A DNA stretch of 64,000 bases from a virus. The stretch covers positions 62,001 to 126,000 of the IMG/VR virus record IMGVR_UViG_3300042731_009106. The stretch is one strand, 5' to 3'. Position numbers and translations under genes: made by a program. This document shows positions 9,646 through 18,750 of the stretch, piece by piece; position 1 is the first letter of the stretch, and each line of letters begins with the position of its first letter. Below the pieces are notes generated by a model. It made no database searches and was not told where the DNA came from. It saw nothing but the letters and a program-made list of their open reading frames with translations.

Positions 9646-10321
9646 ATCCTCACAAGATTACAGAGATCTTGATGACTGTGGTAGAAGCACTTGGGGGAAT
9701 ATCGCTAACTCCAACCCTAACATAGTTGATGTTCTTCATACTTATGCCGTTCCATCTCCATCCGCACGTGATCCTTTGGTTAGGCGTGAAGGTAACGACA
9801 TCATCGTAAACATAAAAGAAGAATATGACAACACTTCCAGAAAAAACATTGATACTTTAATTTACATTAACAAACATTACCCTGATATAGATTATGTTTA
9901 TAGGACTAATTTATCTTCATATATAAACATTGATAACTTAGTTAAATATTTATCAACTGCACCCAGAACAGGATTTTACTCTGGCCAAAGGCGAAGTGCT
10001 CCTTATCAAAATTTTAAATTCGCTTCTGGTAGTGGATTTACTATGTCTCGTGATGTTGTTGACTTAGTTGCTCAGAATAAAGATAATATTAACTTAAGAG
10101 CTCCAGATGATCTACCTTTAGGTAGGTTCCTGCACCAGTCTAACATTGAATTTACTCATTTAGATTGGCATAGGATGAATAACACATTCAGCAATACAGA
10201 CTTTAATAATTTTCCCAAAGATAGGCCTCAATACCGGTTAAGAACTTACCCTAAGTTTGGTGGAGACAGGAGAGAAGATGTCAAAAAAATGAAACACCTG
10301 CATAATATATTTTATGAATGA
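9614..10321 (+). CDS. GT31-like (galactosyltransferase-type) glycosyltransferase
   Basis: 235 aa. It begins KILIVVLACKSS and contains RSTWG, as in beta-1,3-galactosyltransferase-like proteins, then DYVYRTNLSSYINIDNL where GT31 proteins carry the metal-binding D-x-D-x-x-x strand. The late motif FASGSGFTMSRDVVDLV and APDDLPLGRFL match the acceptor/base region with its conserved acidic-Asp-x-x-x-Gly element. In the middle motif Arg-Thr-Asn replaces the canonical acidic triad, so activity is less certain. Confidence 0.65.
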   Translation: MKILIVVLACKSSQDYRDLDDCGRSTWGNIANSNPNIVDVLHTYAVPSPSARDPLVRREGNDIIVNIKEEYDNTSRKNIDTLIYINKHYPDIDYVYRTNLSSYINIDNLVKYLSTAPRTGFYSGQRRSAPYQNFKFASGSGFTMSRDVVDLVAQNKDNINLRAPDDLPLGRFLHQSNIEFTHLDWHRMNNTFSNTDFNNFPKDRPQYRLRTYPKFGGDRREDVKKMKHLHNIFYE

Positions 10322-11057
10322 TAATATTGTAATTACTGCTGCAAATTCACCATATTTTAATAGCTTAAAAACATTAATTGCAAGTCTTCACAGAACTTCA
10401 TACGAAGTAGTTGATAAAATTTATGTATTCGATCTTGGGCTTACCAAGAAACAAAGAGAAGCTATCTCTAAATGCTTAAAGACAGAAGTCGTTGACCTAC
10501 CAACTAATATAGATTCTGAACCAAAACAACATGTCTATAAACCGTTCTGTGTCCATTGGGGCACCAACTTGGCCAAGAATGTACTTTGGTTAGATGCTGG
10601 AGTTATGGCTCTTCAATCAATTCAAGAAATTTATAACATCATTGAATCCGAAGGTATATTTTTAGTTGGAGATAAACATTTAAATAAAAAATTCACTCAT
10701 GATAAATGCATTGAAATCATGAATGCGACCAAGCAAGAATTAAATGACAAACAACTTTCGTCAGGCATTCTGGGATTTAAATCGAATGGGAACTATCAAC
10801 AACTCATTAACGAAGCATTCCATTTCTCTACTATTAATGGATGTGTTTCCGGCAACCAACAAAGACACCGACATGATCAAAGCGTTTATTCCATCTTAGC
10901 TTCTAGGTACAACTGTAAACGTTATAACATTTTGCGTTATGGATACTTTACCAATCAAGATAGAAATTTATCAACCGCTAGACAAGCCGATGCAGTTATC
11001 TTTGTACATAGAGCTGGGCACAATGATTTTAAAGGTTTAAACAGAATCCCCTCATGA
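10314..11057 (+). CDS. GT-A nucleotide-sugar transferase-like protein (DUF1647/GT8-like)
   Basis: 247 aa. The opening IVITAANSPYFNSLKTLIASLHR and VDKIYVFDLGLTKKQREAI resemble DUF1647/GT8-type proteins. The central NVLWLDAGVMAL replaces the usual D-x-D with D-A-G, a variant also seen in HtrL-like proteins. A late HRHDQSVYSILA segment resembles the acceptor-side D-Q motif. The exact family is uncertain. Coupled on both sides within cluster A. Confidence 0.7.
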   Translation: MNDNIVITAANSPYFNSLKTLIASLHRTSYEVVDKIYVFDLGLTKKQREAISKCLKTEVVDLPTNIDSEPKQHVYKPFCVHWGTNLAKNVLWLDAGVMALQSIQEIYNIIESEGIFLVGDKHLNKKFTHDKCIEIMNATKQELNDKQLSSGILGFKSNGNYQQLINEAFHFSTINGCVSGNQQRHRHDQSVYSILASRYNCKRYNILRYGYFTNQDRNLSTARQADAVIFVHRAGHNDFKGLNRIPS

Positions 11058-11767
11058 ATTTAAATAAAATTAAAAAATTTGTCATTAATTTAGATGACAG
11101 AACAGACAGAATGGTTAATGTTAAAAAAGAATTTGATTTCATCGGTTGGGACTTTGAAAGATTTTCTGCAGTCAACACTAATTCCTTTAAAGGTTGCGGC
11201 TTAAGTCACCAAGAAATCGCCCAAAAAGCCATTGATGAAGATTTGGATTATTACATGGTGTTTGAAGATGATGTATTTTTCATGCCCTATTTCCACGAAA
11301 AATTAAACCTATACATGGAAGAGTTAAGTAAGGTTGATTGGGATATGTTTCACTTTGGTCCAGCATTTCACATCAAAACAAAGTTCCCTGATTCAAACTT
11401 AATACATCTCAGTAAAGATATCGAAGCAAAAACACCAAAAGATCGTGGAATCTTTTGCACACAAGCCATGTTTATTAAGAAGAGTTTGTTTCATGAACTA
11501 TTTAAATGGGATAAAGTTACAGACAAATGGAAAAATCCCGGCTGTCAGCAACCAGTTGACATGTTCTTTTCGGAATATATATACAAAAATTTTAATTGTT
11601 ACTGCGGAAATTTTCCATTAGCCACTCAATTAGCTGATTACTCCACAATTAATAAGGGGGTCTACAATGTACATTACATTATTACATACAATTGGCAAGG
11701 CTGTGTAAACAAAAACTTCCCCAAAAGATACATGAATATTCAAAATTGTTTAAATGAAAGAAAATAA
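11054..11767 (+). CDS. GT25 family glycosyltransferase
   Basis: 237 aa. IKKFVINLDDRTDRMVNV at the N-terminus, GCGLSHQEIAQKAI at about 55-68 and the metal-binding EDDVFF at about 77-82 are the classical motifs of LPS-type GT25 glycosyltransferases (PF01755). These transfer hexoses to LPS core or glycoprotein acceptors. Overlaps of 4 and 14 nt with neighbours indicate the same operon. Confidence 0.9.
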   Translation: MNLNKIKKFVINLDDRTDRMVNVKKEFDFIGWDFERFSAVNTNSFKGCGLSHQEIAQKAIDEDLDYYMVFEDDVFFMPYFHEKLNLYMEELSKVDWDMFHFGPAFHIKTKFPDSNLIHLSKDIEAKTPKDRGIFCTQAMFIKKSLFHELFKWDKVTDKWKNPGCQQPVDMFFSEYIYKNFNCYCGNFPLATQLADYSTINKGVYNVHYIITYNWQGCVNKNFPKRYMNIQNCLNERK

Positions 11768-12680
11768 AGCCACACTAGTTACATCTTTATATAATCATGG
11801 CCCTAACGAAATCATGGGTGGCAGGGGCTGGGCTTTCCCTTTTTATGCGCCACCCTTTAGAAATATTTTAAATCTTGGCTTACCTATTATTATATATACA
11901 GATACTAAAATGTTCGGCCCAGTTACATCATTCATGAAAGAATACTGCAAGACTCCTTATAAAATCATAGAAGAGCCCTTGACAGATTTTAAGTTCTCTA
12001 AAAAAATATTAAAAATAAAAGAAGCTAGTGGTCACTTTAAAGATGGAAAATTAATAAAAGGCTCTGGAATAGTCAACGATAGAAATACTCATTTATGTTT
12101 ATCTAAAATTTATTGGCTCACAAGATCTGCTTCTAAAAATTATTTTAACTCAAAAAAGTTTTACTGGATTGATGCAGGGTTATTTCATCATGGGATTTTT
12201 CCAGAAAAATATGGAGGAATGGAAAGGTTGACTAAAAAATTCAAAGACTCATCTTATTATTATCCTGAATATGAGAACACTATTTTTAATCCTTCTATGG
12301 GGCAATTTTTAACAAACAAGATAAATAAGTTCTTAGCTCTTGTACACACAGGCATGCCAACCGCACCGAGTATCGACGCTTTACTGGATATTGGCAAGCC
12401 TAAAGTTGGCTACATTGTTGGTGGACTGTTTGGTGGAACCTATAATTACATAAAGAAAGTTTGCACTGATTTTGACAAAGGCTTGGAAATTGTTTTGGGC
12501 AACGATCAATTAGTTCTTGAAGAAAATTTATTATCTTCTGTTTCTGCTTATAACAAAGATTATTATGAAGTATTTAAATTTGATCAATGGCATCATGATG
12601 TTGAAGGAGAGCCTTGTTATTATGGTGCGAGCTCTAAAATTAAATCTTTTTACAAAGTATTCAAAGATGACTTCCAATAA
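11754..12680 (+). CDS. HtrL/YibB-like putative glycosyltransferase
   Basis: 308 aa. ATLVTSLYNHG at the start, HLCLSKIYWLTRSA in the middle, FYWIDAGLFHHGIFP and VGGLFGGTYN fit the HtrL/YibB family (PF09612), whose members sit in LPS and surface-glycan loci and are probable GT-A enzymes. The biochemical role of the family is poorly defined. The following gene begins with the same kind of domain. Confidence 0.75.
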   Translation: MKENKATLVTSLYNHGPNEIMGGRGWAFPFYAPPFRNILNLGLPIIIYTDTKMFGPVTSFMKEYCKTPYKIIEEPLTDFKFSKKILKIKEASGHFKDGKLIKGSGIVNDRNTHLCLSKIYWLTRSASKNYFNSKKFYWIDAGLFHHGIFPEKYGGMERLTKKFKDSSYYYPEYENTIFNPSMGQFLTNKINKFLALVHTGMPTAPSIDALLDIGKPKVGYIVGGLFGGTYNYIKKVCTDFDKGLEIVLGNDQLVLEENLLSSVSAYNKDYYEVFKFDQWHHDVEGEPCYYGASSKIKSFYKVFKDDFQ

Positions 12681-14346
12681 AAAATTAACTGTTGTTACAG
12701 GTATCTGGGACCTAAAGCGTGAAGATGCTGGCGAAGGTTTTCAGAGGGTATTTTCTCATTACATAAAGCATTTTCAAAAGCTTCTGGCTAGTGATTATAA
12801 TTTAGTTATTTTCATTGATCCCAAACATGAACACGTGGTATGGGATTCGGGCAGATCTAAAGAAAATACTTTTATAATTCATAAGCCAAGCGAATCCTTT
12901 CGAACTGACTTTCCTTTTTATGATTTAGTTAACGAGATAAGGCACAAGCCTGAATGGTTAGATCAAGTTGGCTGGCTAAAAGATAGCACTCAAGCCACTT
13001 TAGATCTATACAACCCAATGGTAATGTCTAAAATGTTCATGCTGAATGATGCATGCCTACATAATCCTTTTGGTAGTGAATATTTTATTTGGATTGATGG
13101 CGGTATAACTAATACTGTTCATGAAGGTTATTTTACTCATGATAAAGTGTTGGATAAAATTGATCAGTTTATAAATAAATTTCTATTTGTTTCTTTTCCA
13201 TATCCCGATGGCCCTGAAATTCATGGTTTTTCTCGTTCAGGAATGCAGTCTTACTGTGACGAAGATCCTCAGTATGTCTGCAGGGGAGGTATCTTCGGTG
13301 GGCATAAAGACTTTATAGCGGAAGCTAATGCTACTTATTATTATTTATTATTTAATTCTTTGACTGCTGGCTACATGGGCACGGAAGAAAGTATATTTAC
13401 TATAATGTCTCACAAAGAGCCTAGTAAATACTCTCGCTTTGAACTTAAAACTGAAGACGCTGGACTACTGTCTCCTTTTTTTGAAGTTCTTAAAAATCAC
13501 AATACCCTAGAGGTCCCAAAATTATCTAAACCTGTATCCAATAAGTGTTCTTTATATGTTTTAACGTTTAACTCTCCAGATCAATTTTCAAAACTTATAC
13601 AATCTTTTAAACAGGTTCCAAACTTCTTTGATTTAGTAGACAAGTATGTCTTAGATAACTCTACAGATAGTTCAGTTTTTGAGATCAACCAAAAAATAGC
13701 TGATGACAACGGGTTTACTTTAATTAAAAAAGATAACATAGGTATTTGCGGGGGTAGACAATTTATTGCTGAGCATTTCGCTGAAACAGATTCTGAGTAT
13801 ATGTTATTTTTTGAGGATGATATGTTCTTAAACCCACCTAGTGCTTCTGGCTTTTGCAAAAATGGCTTTCGTCAATACGTTGAAGATTTGCTACCCAAAA
13901 GCTTAAGGATAATGAATAAGCATAAATTTGACTTCCTCAAGCTGTGTTTTACGGAATTTTTTGGAGACAATAGAACTCAATGGTCTTGGTATAATGTACC
14001 TCAAGATGTTAGAGAAAAATACTGGCCTAATTACAACCAACTACCAGAGCATGGCTTGGACCCAAATGCTCCACTATTATCTTTTGGCGAAATGGGGTTT
14101 GAAGACGGCTTGACATTTCTTACTGGAGAGATTTACTATGCTAATTGGCCTCAAATAGTAAGCCAAGAAGGTAGTCGAAAAATGTTTCTCGACACCACTT
14201 GGGCCCATCCTTATGAGCAGACATGGATGTCTCACATATATCAAGAAACTAAGAGTGGTAACATCAAGCCAGCTATTCTATTAGCCACGCCAATTACTCA
14301 TGACAGGTTTGTTCATTACGATCAATCACAAAGGGTAGAAAGTTGA
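12667..14346 (+). CDS. Bifunctional HtrL-like plus GT2-like glycosyltransferase
   Basis: 559 aa from the ATG at 12667, which overlaps the preceding stop by 14 nt; the longer open frame upstream lies inside the previous gene in another phase and is not used. Domain 1 (about 1-285) is HtrL/YibB-like: LTVVTGIWDL, NPMVMSKMFML, YFIWIDGGITN, CRGGIFGG. Domain 2 (about 290-559) is GT2-like: CSLYVLTFNSPDQFSKLIQSF, DNIGICGGRQFI and FFEDDMFLNP with its acidic metal site. This looks like a fusion of two transferases that may act in succession on one chain. Confidence 0.8.
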   Translation: MTSNKKLTVVTGIWDLKREDAGEGFQRVFSHYIKHFQKLLASDYNLVIFIDPKHEHVVWDSGRSKENTFIIHKPSESFRTDFPFYDLVNEIRHKPEWLDQVGWLKDSTQATLDLYNPMVMSKMFMLNDACLHNPFGSEYFIWIDGGITNTVHEGYFTHDKVLDKIDQFINKFLFVSFPYPDGPEIHGFSRSGMQSYCDEDPQYVCRGGIFGGHKDFIAEANATYYYLLFNSLTAGYMGTEESIFTIMSHKEPSKYSRFELKTEDAGLLSPFFEVLKNHNTLEVPKLSKPVSNKCSLYVLTFNSPDQFSKLIQSFKQVPNFFDLVDKYVLDNSTDSSVFEINQKIADDNGFTLIKKDNIGICGGRQFIAEHFAETDSEYMLFFEDDMFLNPPSASGFCKNGFRQYVEDLLPKSLRIMNKHKFDFLKLCFTEFFGDNRTQWSWYNVPQDVREKYWPNYNQLPEHGLDPNAPLLSFGEMGFEDGLTFLTGEIYYANWPQIVSQEGSRKMFLDTTWAHPYEQTWMSHIYQETKSGNIKPAILLATPITHDRFVHYDQSQRVES

Positions 14347-14753
14347 AATTTAAAACCTTAACTGGTTCTGTGCGCAAGGTTATTGGCGTACAAAAATACA
14401 GAATTGACTGGGAAGGCAAAAGTAAAAGCAAGTTTCAGCAGTCGGTGAAAATATTTCTTCAAGAATACTGGGAAAGGCATGTTGTATTTGAGGAGTTTCC
14501 TGTCGCAGGTACTCGCATGACTTTTGATTTTTATAATGCCAATGAAAAGGTAGCCATTGAAGTACAAGGCGGTCAACACACAAAGTATGTACCTTTCTTT
14601 CATGGTGGCTACAAGAATAATTACTTAATGCAATTAAAAAGAGATCACCAAAAGCATGACTTCTGTGAATTGAATGATATAAAGCTAGTAGAAATATACG
14701 AAAAAGATAAATTATCAAAAGATCTTTTTAAAAAGCTAGACATTTTGTTGTGA
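14343..14753 (+). CDS. PD-(D/E)XK/VSR-like endonuclease
   Basis: 136 aa, TTG start overlapping the previous stop. TFDFYNANEKVAIEVQGGQH at about 58-77 gives the D...E-x-Q-x-x-x-H pattern of DUF559/VSR-type nucleases, followed by a Lys/Arg-rich helix with DHQKHDFC and the strand IKLVEIYE. Such small nucleases in phages act as recombination or homing-type endonucleases. It is the last gene of the recA-glycan transcription unit. Confidence 0.7.
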   Translation: MKFKTLTGSVRKVIGVQKYRIDWEGKSKSKFQQSVKIFLQEYWERHVVFEEFPVAGTRMTFDFYNANEKVAIEVQGGQHTKYVPFFHGGYKNNYLMQLKRDHQKHDFCELNDIKLVEIYEKDKLSKDLFKKLDILL

Positions 14754-14756
14754 GTA

Positions 14757-14765
14757 GTGTAATAT
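14757..14765 (+). promoter_or_regulatory. Class 2 promoter element
   Basis: GTG-TAATAT, then 6 nt to the ATG at 14772. No matching -35 box lies 17 bp upstream. Confidence 0.6.
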
Positions 14766-14771
14766 ATATAA

Positions 14772-15032
14772 ATGCAAGAAATTGACCCAGACAACTTAGG
14801 TAGCTTTCAAATCCCAGCGGATGTCCTAGATAAACTTTATGAGTTTACTGGCGGACCTTCAGATCAATCTAAAGGTTTCATCCTAGCATATACAGATCAA
14901 AAAGGCGACCCAATGGTCTATTGCAGGGCTGGAACTCAAATCATAGATATGGGAATCCGCAAAGCTTTAGAGAAGTATCTAATAGAAATTGAAAGCGTTG
15001 ATAGTCCATACGATATGGGCGAAGATCAATAA
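14772..15032 (+). CDS. Hypothetical protein (86 aa)
   Basis: Small acidic protein, mixed alpha/beta by inspection, with no recognised family. It is transcribed from its own class 2 element and followed by the sigma70-type promoter of dnaB. It lies between a recombination nuclease and the helicase, so a role near replication is possible but unproven. Confidence 0.6.
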   Translation: MQEIDPDNLGSFQIPADVLDKLYEFTGGPSDQSKGFILAYTDQKGDPMVYCRAGTQIIDMGIRKALEKYLIEIESVDSPYDMGEDQ

Positions 15033-15038
15033 TTTCTC

Positions 15039-15067
15039 TTGACTTAAGGCTATCTTTGTAGTAAGAT
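15039..15067 (+). promoter_or_regulatory. Class 1 sigma70-type promoter for dnaB unit
   Basis: TTGACT 15039-15044, 17-bp spacer, TAAGAT 15062-15067. The predicted start near 15074 leaves a leader of about 8 nt before the ATG at 15082. Confidence 0.7.
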
Positions 15068-15081
15068 AGTCAAAATAAATT

Positions 15082-16599
15082 ATGAGTAAGACTAAATCAT
15101 TTGAAGTAGAGCGTCAGTTTTTGGCAACATTAATCAACCATCCAGATAGCTACGCTGACATCGCACAATTTATTAACGAGAAAGATTTTTGCGCAGAAAA
15201 TACAAAGGTAAATCGCACAATTTTTTCTATTCTCAAAAGGTCTCTTGATACAGGTCAAGCTCTAGATCATGTACTTCTAACAGAGAGAGTGCTATCTTTG
15301 GGTGGCTCTTTTAAAGATAACATTAATGTAAGTGATTATATTCAAGCTCTCTCAATGAGAAAGACTAAACCTTCTTCTTTAGTTGGCTTAGCGCAAGAGT
15401 TAAAGAATTTTACCTTCAGAAGGTCTAGCATACAAGCTTTTAGCGAGGCTATTCAATATCTACAAACAGAATCTATGGAAACTCCATTCACTGGTGTAGT
15501 TGATCATGTAGATAAAAAATTCCACGAGACAGTTAATGTTTATGACAATGGAGTTTCTAGTCCAGAAGATTTATTTGCCGACATGGAAGAATGGGTTGTG
15601 GAAAGAGGTAACAATCCTGTAGACGAGTTTGGTTTAAAAGGTCCCCACAAAAGAATGCATGAATTATATGGTTCGGTCCTTAGGCCCGGAAACATAACTT
15701 GTATTACAGCTAGATCAGGAGTTGGTAAGACTCAATTTTGCTTAGACTTTGTTCTTAAAGCTTCCATTTTAAATGGTGGTACTCCAGTCTTGCATTTCGA
15801 CAACGGAGAAATGAGCAAGGAAGAGCTTCAAGGTAGATTATGTTCTGCATTATCTGGAGTTCCTTTGCATTTAATTGAGACAGGTAAATGGAAAACCGAT
15901 CAAGATGCTATAAATAAAATTTCTGCGGTTTGGCCTAAAGTCAAAAATTATAATTTACATTATTTTAATGTCGCTGGAATGAATGTTGATATGATGGTCA
16001 GCATAGTGAAACGTTTTTATTATGCCAAGGTGGGTAGAGGTAAAGAGATGATATTAAATTTTGATTACATTAAAACTACTTCCGAAAAAATGGGCAATAA
16101 AAACGAATGGCAAGTTGTTGGAGAGATGGTAGACAAGTTTAAGCAATTAATTTCTCATGGAATTACATTTGACGGAAAGCCCATGGTTACAATGATGACT
16201 AGTGTTCAAACGAATCGACAAGGAATATCCACAAATCGTACTACCGAAAATATTGTAGAGGACGAAAGTATAATATCTTTGTCTGATAGAATTATTCAAT
16301 TTGTTTCACACTTATTTTTCTTGCGCCCTAAAAACGCTCAAGAGATGTCCGACTTTCCAGATTTCGGCACACATAAATTAACTTGCTTAAAATCTAGATT
16401 CCTTGGCTCCAATCCAATTAGGGCAACAGAATATGTCAGGGTTCCAGATAGCACCAACATGGTTAAGAATGCTTTATTTTTTACTCTATCAAATTTTTGT
16501 GCTACGGAAATAGGAGATCTTGTTGACTGTTATGCAGACATGGAAGCAAGGGCTGACTTAAATCCTGATCACAGAGACAATCAGCTACCTAATATATGA
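15082..16599 (+). CDS. dnaB: Replicative DNA helicase (DnaB-like)
   Basis: 505 aa, about the usual DnaB length. The N-terminal domain (about 1-110) contains the DnaB-type helical segments EVERQFLATLINHP and ERVLSLGG. The RecA-like motor has Walker A ARSGVGKTQF at about 210-219, a DnaB-type Walker B-like strand ILNFDYIK and a sensor strand MTSVQTNR. It should form the hexameric helicase at the phage fork. It overlaps the primase gene by 4 nt, as expected for partners. Confidence 0.92.
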   Translation: MSKTKSFEVERQFLATLINHPDSYADIAQFINEKDFCAENTKVNRTIFSILKRSLDTGQALDHVLLTERVLSLGGSFKDNINVSDYIQALSMRKTKPSSLVGLAQELKNFTFRRSSIQAFSEAIQYLQTESMETPFTGVVDHVDKKFHETVNVYDNGVSSPEDLFADMEEWVVERGNNPVDEFGLKGPHKRMHELYGSVLRPGNITCITARSGVGKTQFCLDFVLKASILNGGTPVLHFDNGEMSKEELQGRLCSALSGVPLHLIETGKWKTDQDAINKISAVWPKVKNYNLHYFNVAGMNVDMMVSIVKRFYYAKVGRGKEMILNFDYIKTTSEKMGNKNEWQVVGEMVDKFKQLISHGITFDGKPMVTMMTSVQTNRQGISTNRTTENIVEDESIISLSDRIIQFVSHLFFLRPKNAQEMSDFPDFGTHKLTCLKSRFLGSNPIRATEYVRVPDSTNMVKNALFFTLSNFCATEIGDLVDCYADMEARADLNPDHRDNQLPNI

Positions 16600-17654
16600 T
16601 AAACTCAGACAGAATCAAAGAAATATTAGAAGAGTTAGGTTACAAGCTATCCGATAAAGGTTCTTATTGGCAGTGTGCGGCTTTGTACAGAAATGGCGAC
16701 AACCAAACTGCACTACAAATCTATAAAGACACAGGAGCTTGGAAAGACTATGTTAAAGGCACTAACTTCATGTCCTTCAAACAGTTATTAGTATTAACTC
16801 TTAATAGCAATGACCCAGATGTTTTAAAAAAATACCTTGATCCTTCAGCAATTACTTTTCTTCAAACAAAATCTAAAGCAAAAGAAGAGAAAATTGAATC
16901 CGAAGACATATACCCACCATCATTATTAGACAACCTATTCCCTCATTACAAATTTTATAATGATAGAGGGATCGATGATGAAGTTCTTGAGCTTCTTAAA
17001 GGTGGGCTAGCTACTAAAGGTCAAATGTATCAAAGGTTTGTTTTCCCTATCTTCAATGAGTACGGTCAAATTCATGGATTTTCAGGCAGGGACATGTCAG
17101 GCAAAGAAGGCAAGCCCAAATGGAAGCACATGGGGAGAAAAACTAACTGGGTTTACCCAGCATTCATTCCTGAAGCTAATGGAAAATCTTTATTTGAAAA
17201 TATAGATACTACTTCTATTATCATAGTGGAAAGTATTGGTGACTGTCTCTCTTTATTGCAAAGAGGGTATAAAAATGTTCTAGTTTCTTTTGGCTTAGAC
17301 TTATCCTCTAAAGTCATGTGTTCTTTAATTAGGTTTAATGTGGATAAAGTTTATCTATCATTTAATAATGATTCTGGTAAAGATGACAATAGGGGAATGA
17401 ATGCCTGTGTTAAAAGTTATTTAAAACTTTTAAATTTCTTTGATAAAGATTCTATCAAAATATGTCTACCAATAAAAAATGACTTTGGAGATATGAATGA
17501 TAGCGACTTCTCGAAATGGAAAGATAAAATGAATTTTATCGACGAAAACGATCAAGTTCCAAAAATTATTAGTTTCGCAAAAAAATTAAAAAAACAAAAC
17601 GGCTTATCCAAGACATTAATAAAACAACTCCAATCTATCGATGAAGAAACATGA
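16596..17654 (+). CDS. dnaG: DNA primase (DnaG/Toprim type)
   Basis: 352 aa, shorter than bacterial DnaG. The N-terminal region has the primase-like strand pattern WQCAALYRNGDN...GAWKDYV, but without the four zinc ligands, so it is a degenerate zinc-binding-like domain. The Toprim domain follows: the conserved Glu in IIIVESIGDCLSLL at about 206-219 and the acidic motif VYLSFNNDSGKDDNRG. In that motif the first Asp of canonical DxD is Asn, a variant of phage primases. No C-terminal helicase-binding domain of DnaG size is present. It sits between dnaB and a nuclease gene with overlaps on both sides. Confidence 0.85.
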   Translation: MINSDRIKEILEELGYKLSDKGSYWQCAALYRNGDNQTALQIYKDTGAWKDYVKGTNFMSFKQLLVLTLNSNDPDVLKKYLDPSAITFLQTKSKAKEEKIESEDIYPPSLLDNLFPHYKFYNDRGIDDEVLELLKGGLATKGQMYQRFVFPIFNEYGQIHGFSGRDMSGKEGKPKWKHMGRKTNWVYPAFIPEANGKSLFENIDTTSIIIVESIGDCLSLLQRGYKNVLVSFGLDLSSKVMCSLIRFNVDKVYLSFNNDSGKDDNRGMNACVKSYLKLLNFFDKDSIKICLPIKNDFGDMNDSDFSKWKDKMNFIDENDQVPKIISFAKKLKKQNGLSKTLIKQLQSIDEET

Positions 17655-18732
17655 ATCAGCCTTATCTGCAAGTAGGATAAAGACCCTACAAATGTGCTCT
17701 TGGAAATATTGGGGCAATTACAAATTAAAACTTCCTGATAAATCTAACGATGGTGCTAGTCGAGGTTGGATATGTCACTTAATATTTGAATTACTTGGTG
17801 AAGAAAGACATAGACATCATTACGACAAGATCATAACCAAAGGCTCAATTTTTGCTAGTAAAGCCATATCTAAATTAGTTTTGTACCATGCTAGAAAACT
17901 CAATGTCGATGATGATGAAAATTTACAACTGATAGACGACATGACAGTCAACGGGTTGCATTATGATTTTTTTGGCGGAGATGACTACAATCCTACTGAG
18001 GCTATATCTGAAGAAGCTTTTGACATTGAAGTTGAAACAGAAGACTTTTCTTATCGGATTAAAGGTTTTATTGATAAGTTATTTTTATATGAAGATCAAT
18101 CCTATGCTTTAATTAGGGACTTTAAAAGTAGCAAGCAAGTTTTTAAAGGTAAAGAAATTACCGACAATCTACAAGACTTAATGTATTCTTTGGCCGTTAA
18201 ACACCTATACCCAAAGTATAAAAAAAGAGAAAGTGAATTTTTATTTTTAAAATTTAATTTAAATAAAGATCTACTGGGTCAATCTGGTAACGGTGTATTA
18301 AAAATGGAACCGCTAACTGATGCGGAACTGGTTGGCTTTCAATACGAATTAACTGAAATACAAAACATTATAGATAATTTTGATGAAGAGCAAGCTCATT
18401 CGAATTTCGCTGGTGCTCAACCCTACCCTTCTGATGGTACGTTTGGAGGGCCCTTGGCATGCGGTAAGGATGGTTATAAAATGAGCAGAGGTCAACCCGT
18501 ACTTGACAAAAATGGCGAACCGATACCCGCTTTTATATGCTCTTTCCGAAAGCCATTTAAATATTACGCACTCAAAAGCGAATCAGGTAAAATTATTAAA
18601 ACAGTCTTTGAAGAAGACTTAAAAACCTTAGAAGATTTAAAATCCGGAGACCAAACTATTGAACTACTTGAATACAAGGGCTGTCCTTATTGGACGCCCT
18701 CAGAATCAGAACATGTAGACTTATTCGATTAA
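17641..18732 (+). CDS. RecB/Cas4-like PD-(D/E)XK exonuclease
   Basis: 363 aa. SASRIKTLQMCSWKYWGNY at the N-terminus and the core KGFIDKLFLYED...ALIRDFKSSK (about 142-166) give the PDDEXK_1 pattern seen in RecB, AddB and Cas4 nucleases. One Cys lies in the N-terminal motif and three more follow about residues 275, 301 and 347. This resembles Fe-S nucleases but the spacing is not canonical. It probably processes DNA ends for recombination. Overlaps the primase stop by 14 nt. Confidence 0.8.
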   Translation: MKKHESALSASRIKTLQMCSWKYWGNYKLKLPDKSNDGASRGWICHLIFELLGEERHRHHYDKIITKGSIFASKAISKLVLYHARKLNVDDDENLQLIDDMTVNGLHYDFFGGDDYNPTEAISEEAFDIEVETEDFSYRIKGFIDKLFLYEDQSYALIRDFKSSKQVFKGKEITDNLQDLMYSLAVKHLYPKYKKRESEFLFLKFNLNKDLLGQSGNGVLKMEPLTDAELVGFQYELTEIQNIIDNFDEEQAHSNFAGAQPYPSDGTFGGPLACGKDGYKMSRGQPVLDKNGEPIPAFICSFRKPFKYYALKSESGKIIKTVFEEDLKTLEDLKSGDQTIELLEYKGCPYWTPSESEHVDLFD

Positions 18733-18735
18733 AAA

Positions 18736-18744
18736 GTGTAATAC
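18736..18744 (+). promoter_or_regulatory. Class 2 promoter element
   Basis: GTG-TAATAC, then 6 nt to the ATG at 18751. Same geometry as the elements at 54 and 14757. Confidence 0.6.
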
Positions 18745-18750
18745 ATTATT

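Noticed and set aside
12517-12666. 150-nt upstream extension of the 12667 gene
   Set aside because: It is inside the preceding coding gene in another phase and would add a hydrophobic stretch absent from the family.
14380-14718. Minus-strand frames opposite the VSR-like nuclease
   Set aside because: Low-complexity translation, no promoter element; shadow of the plus-strand gene.
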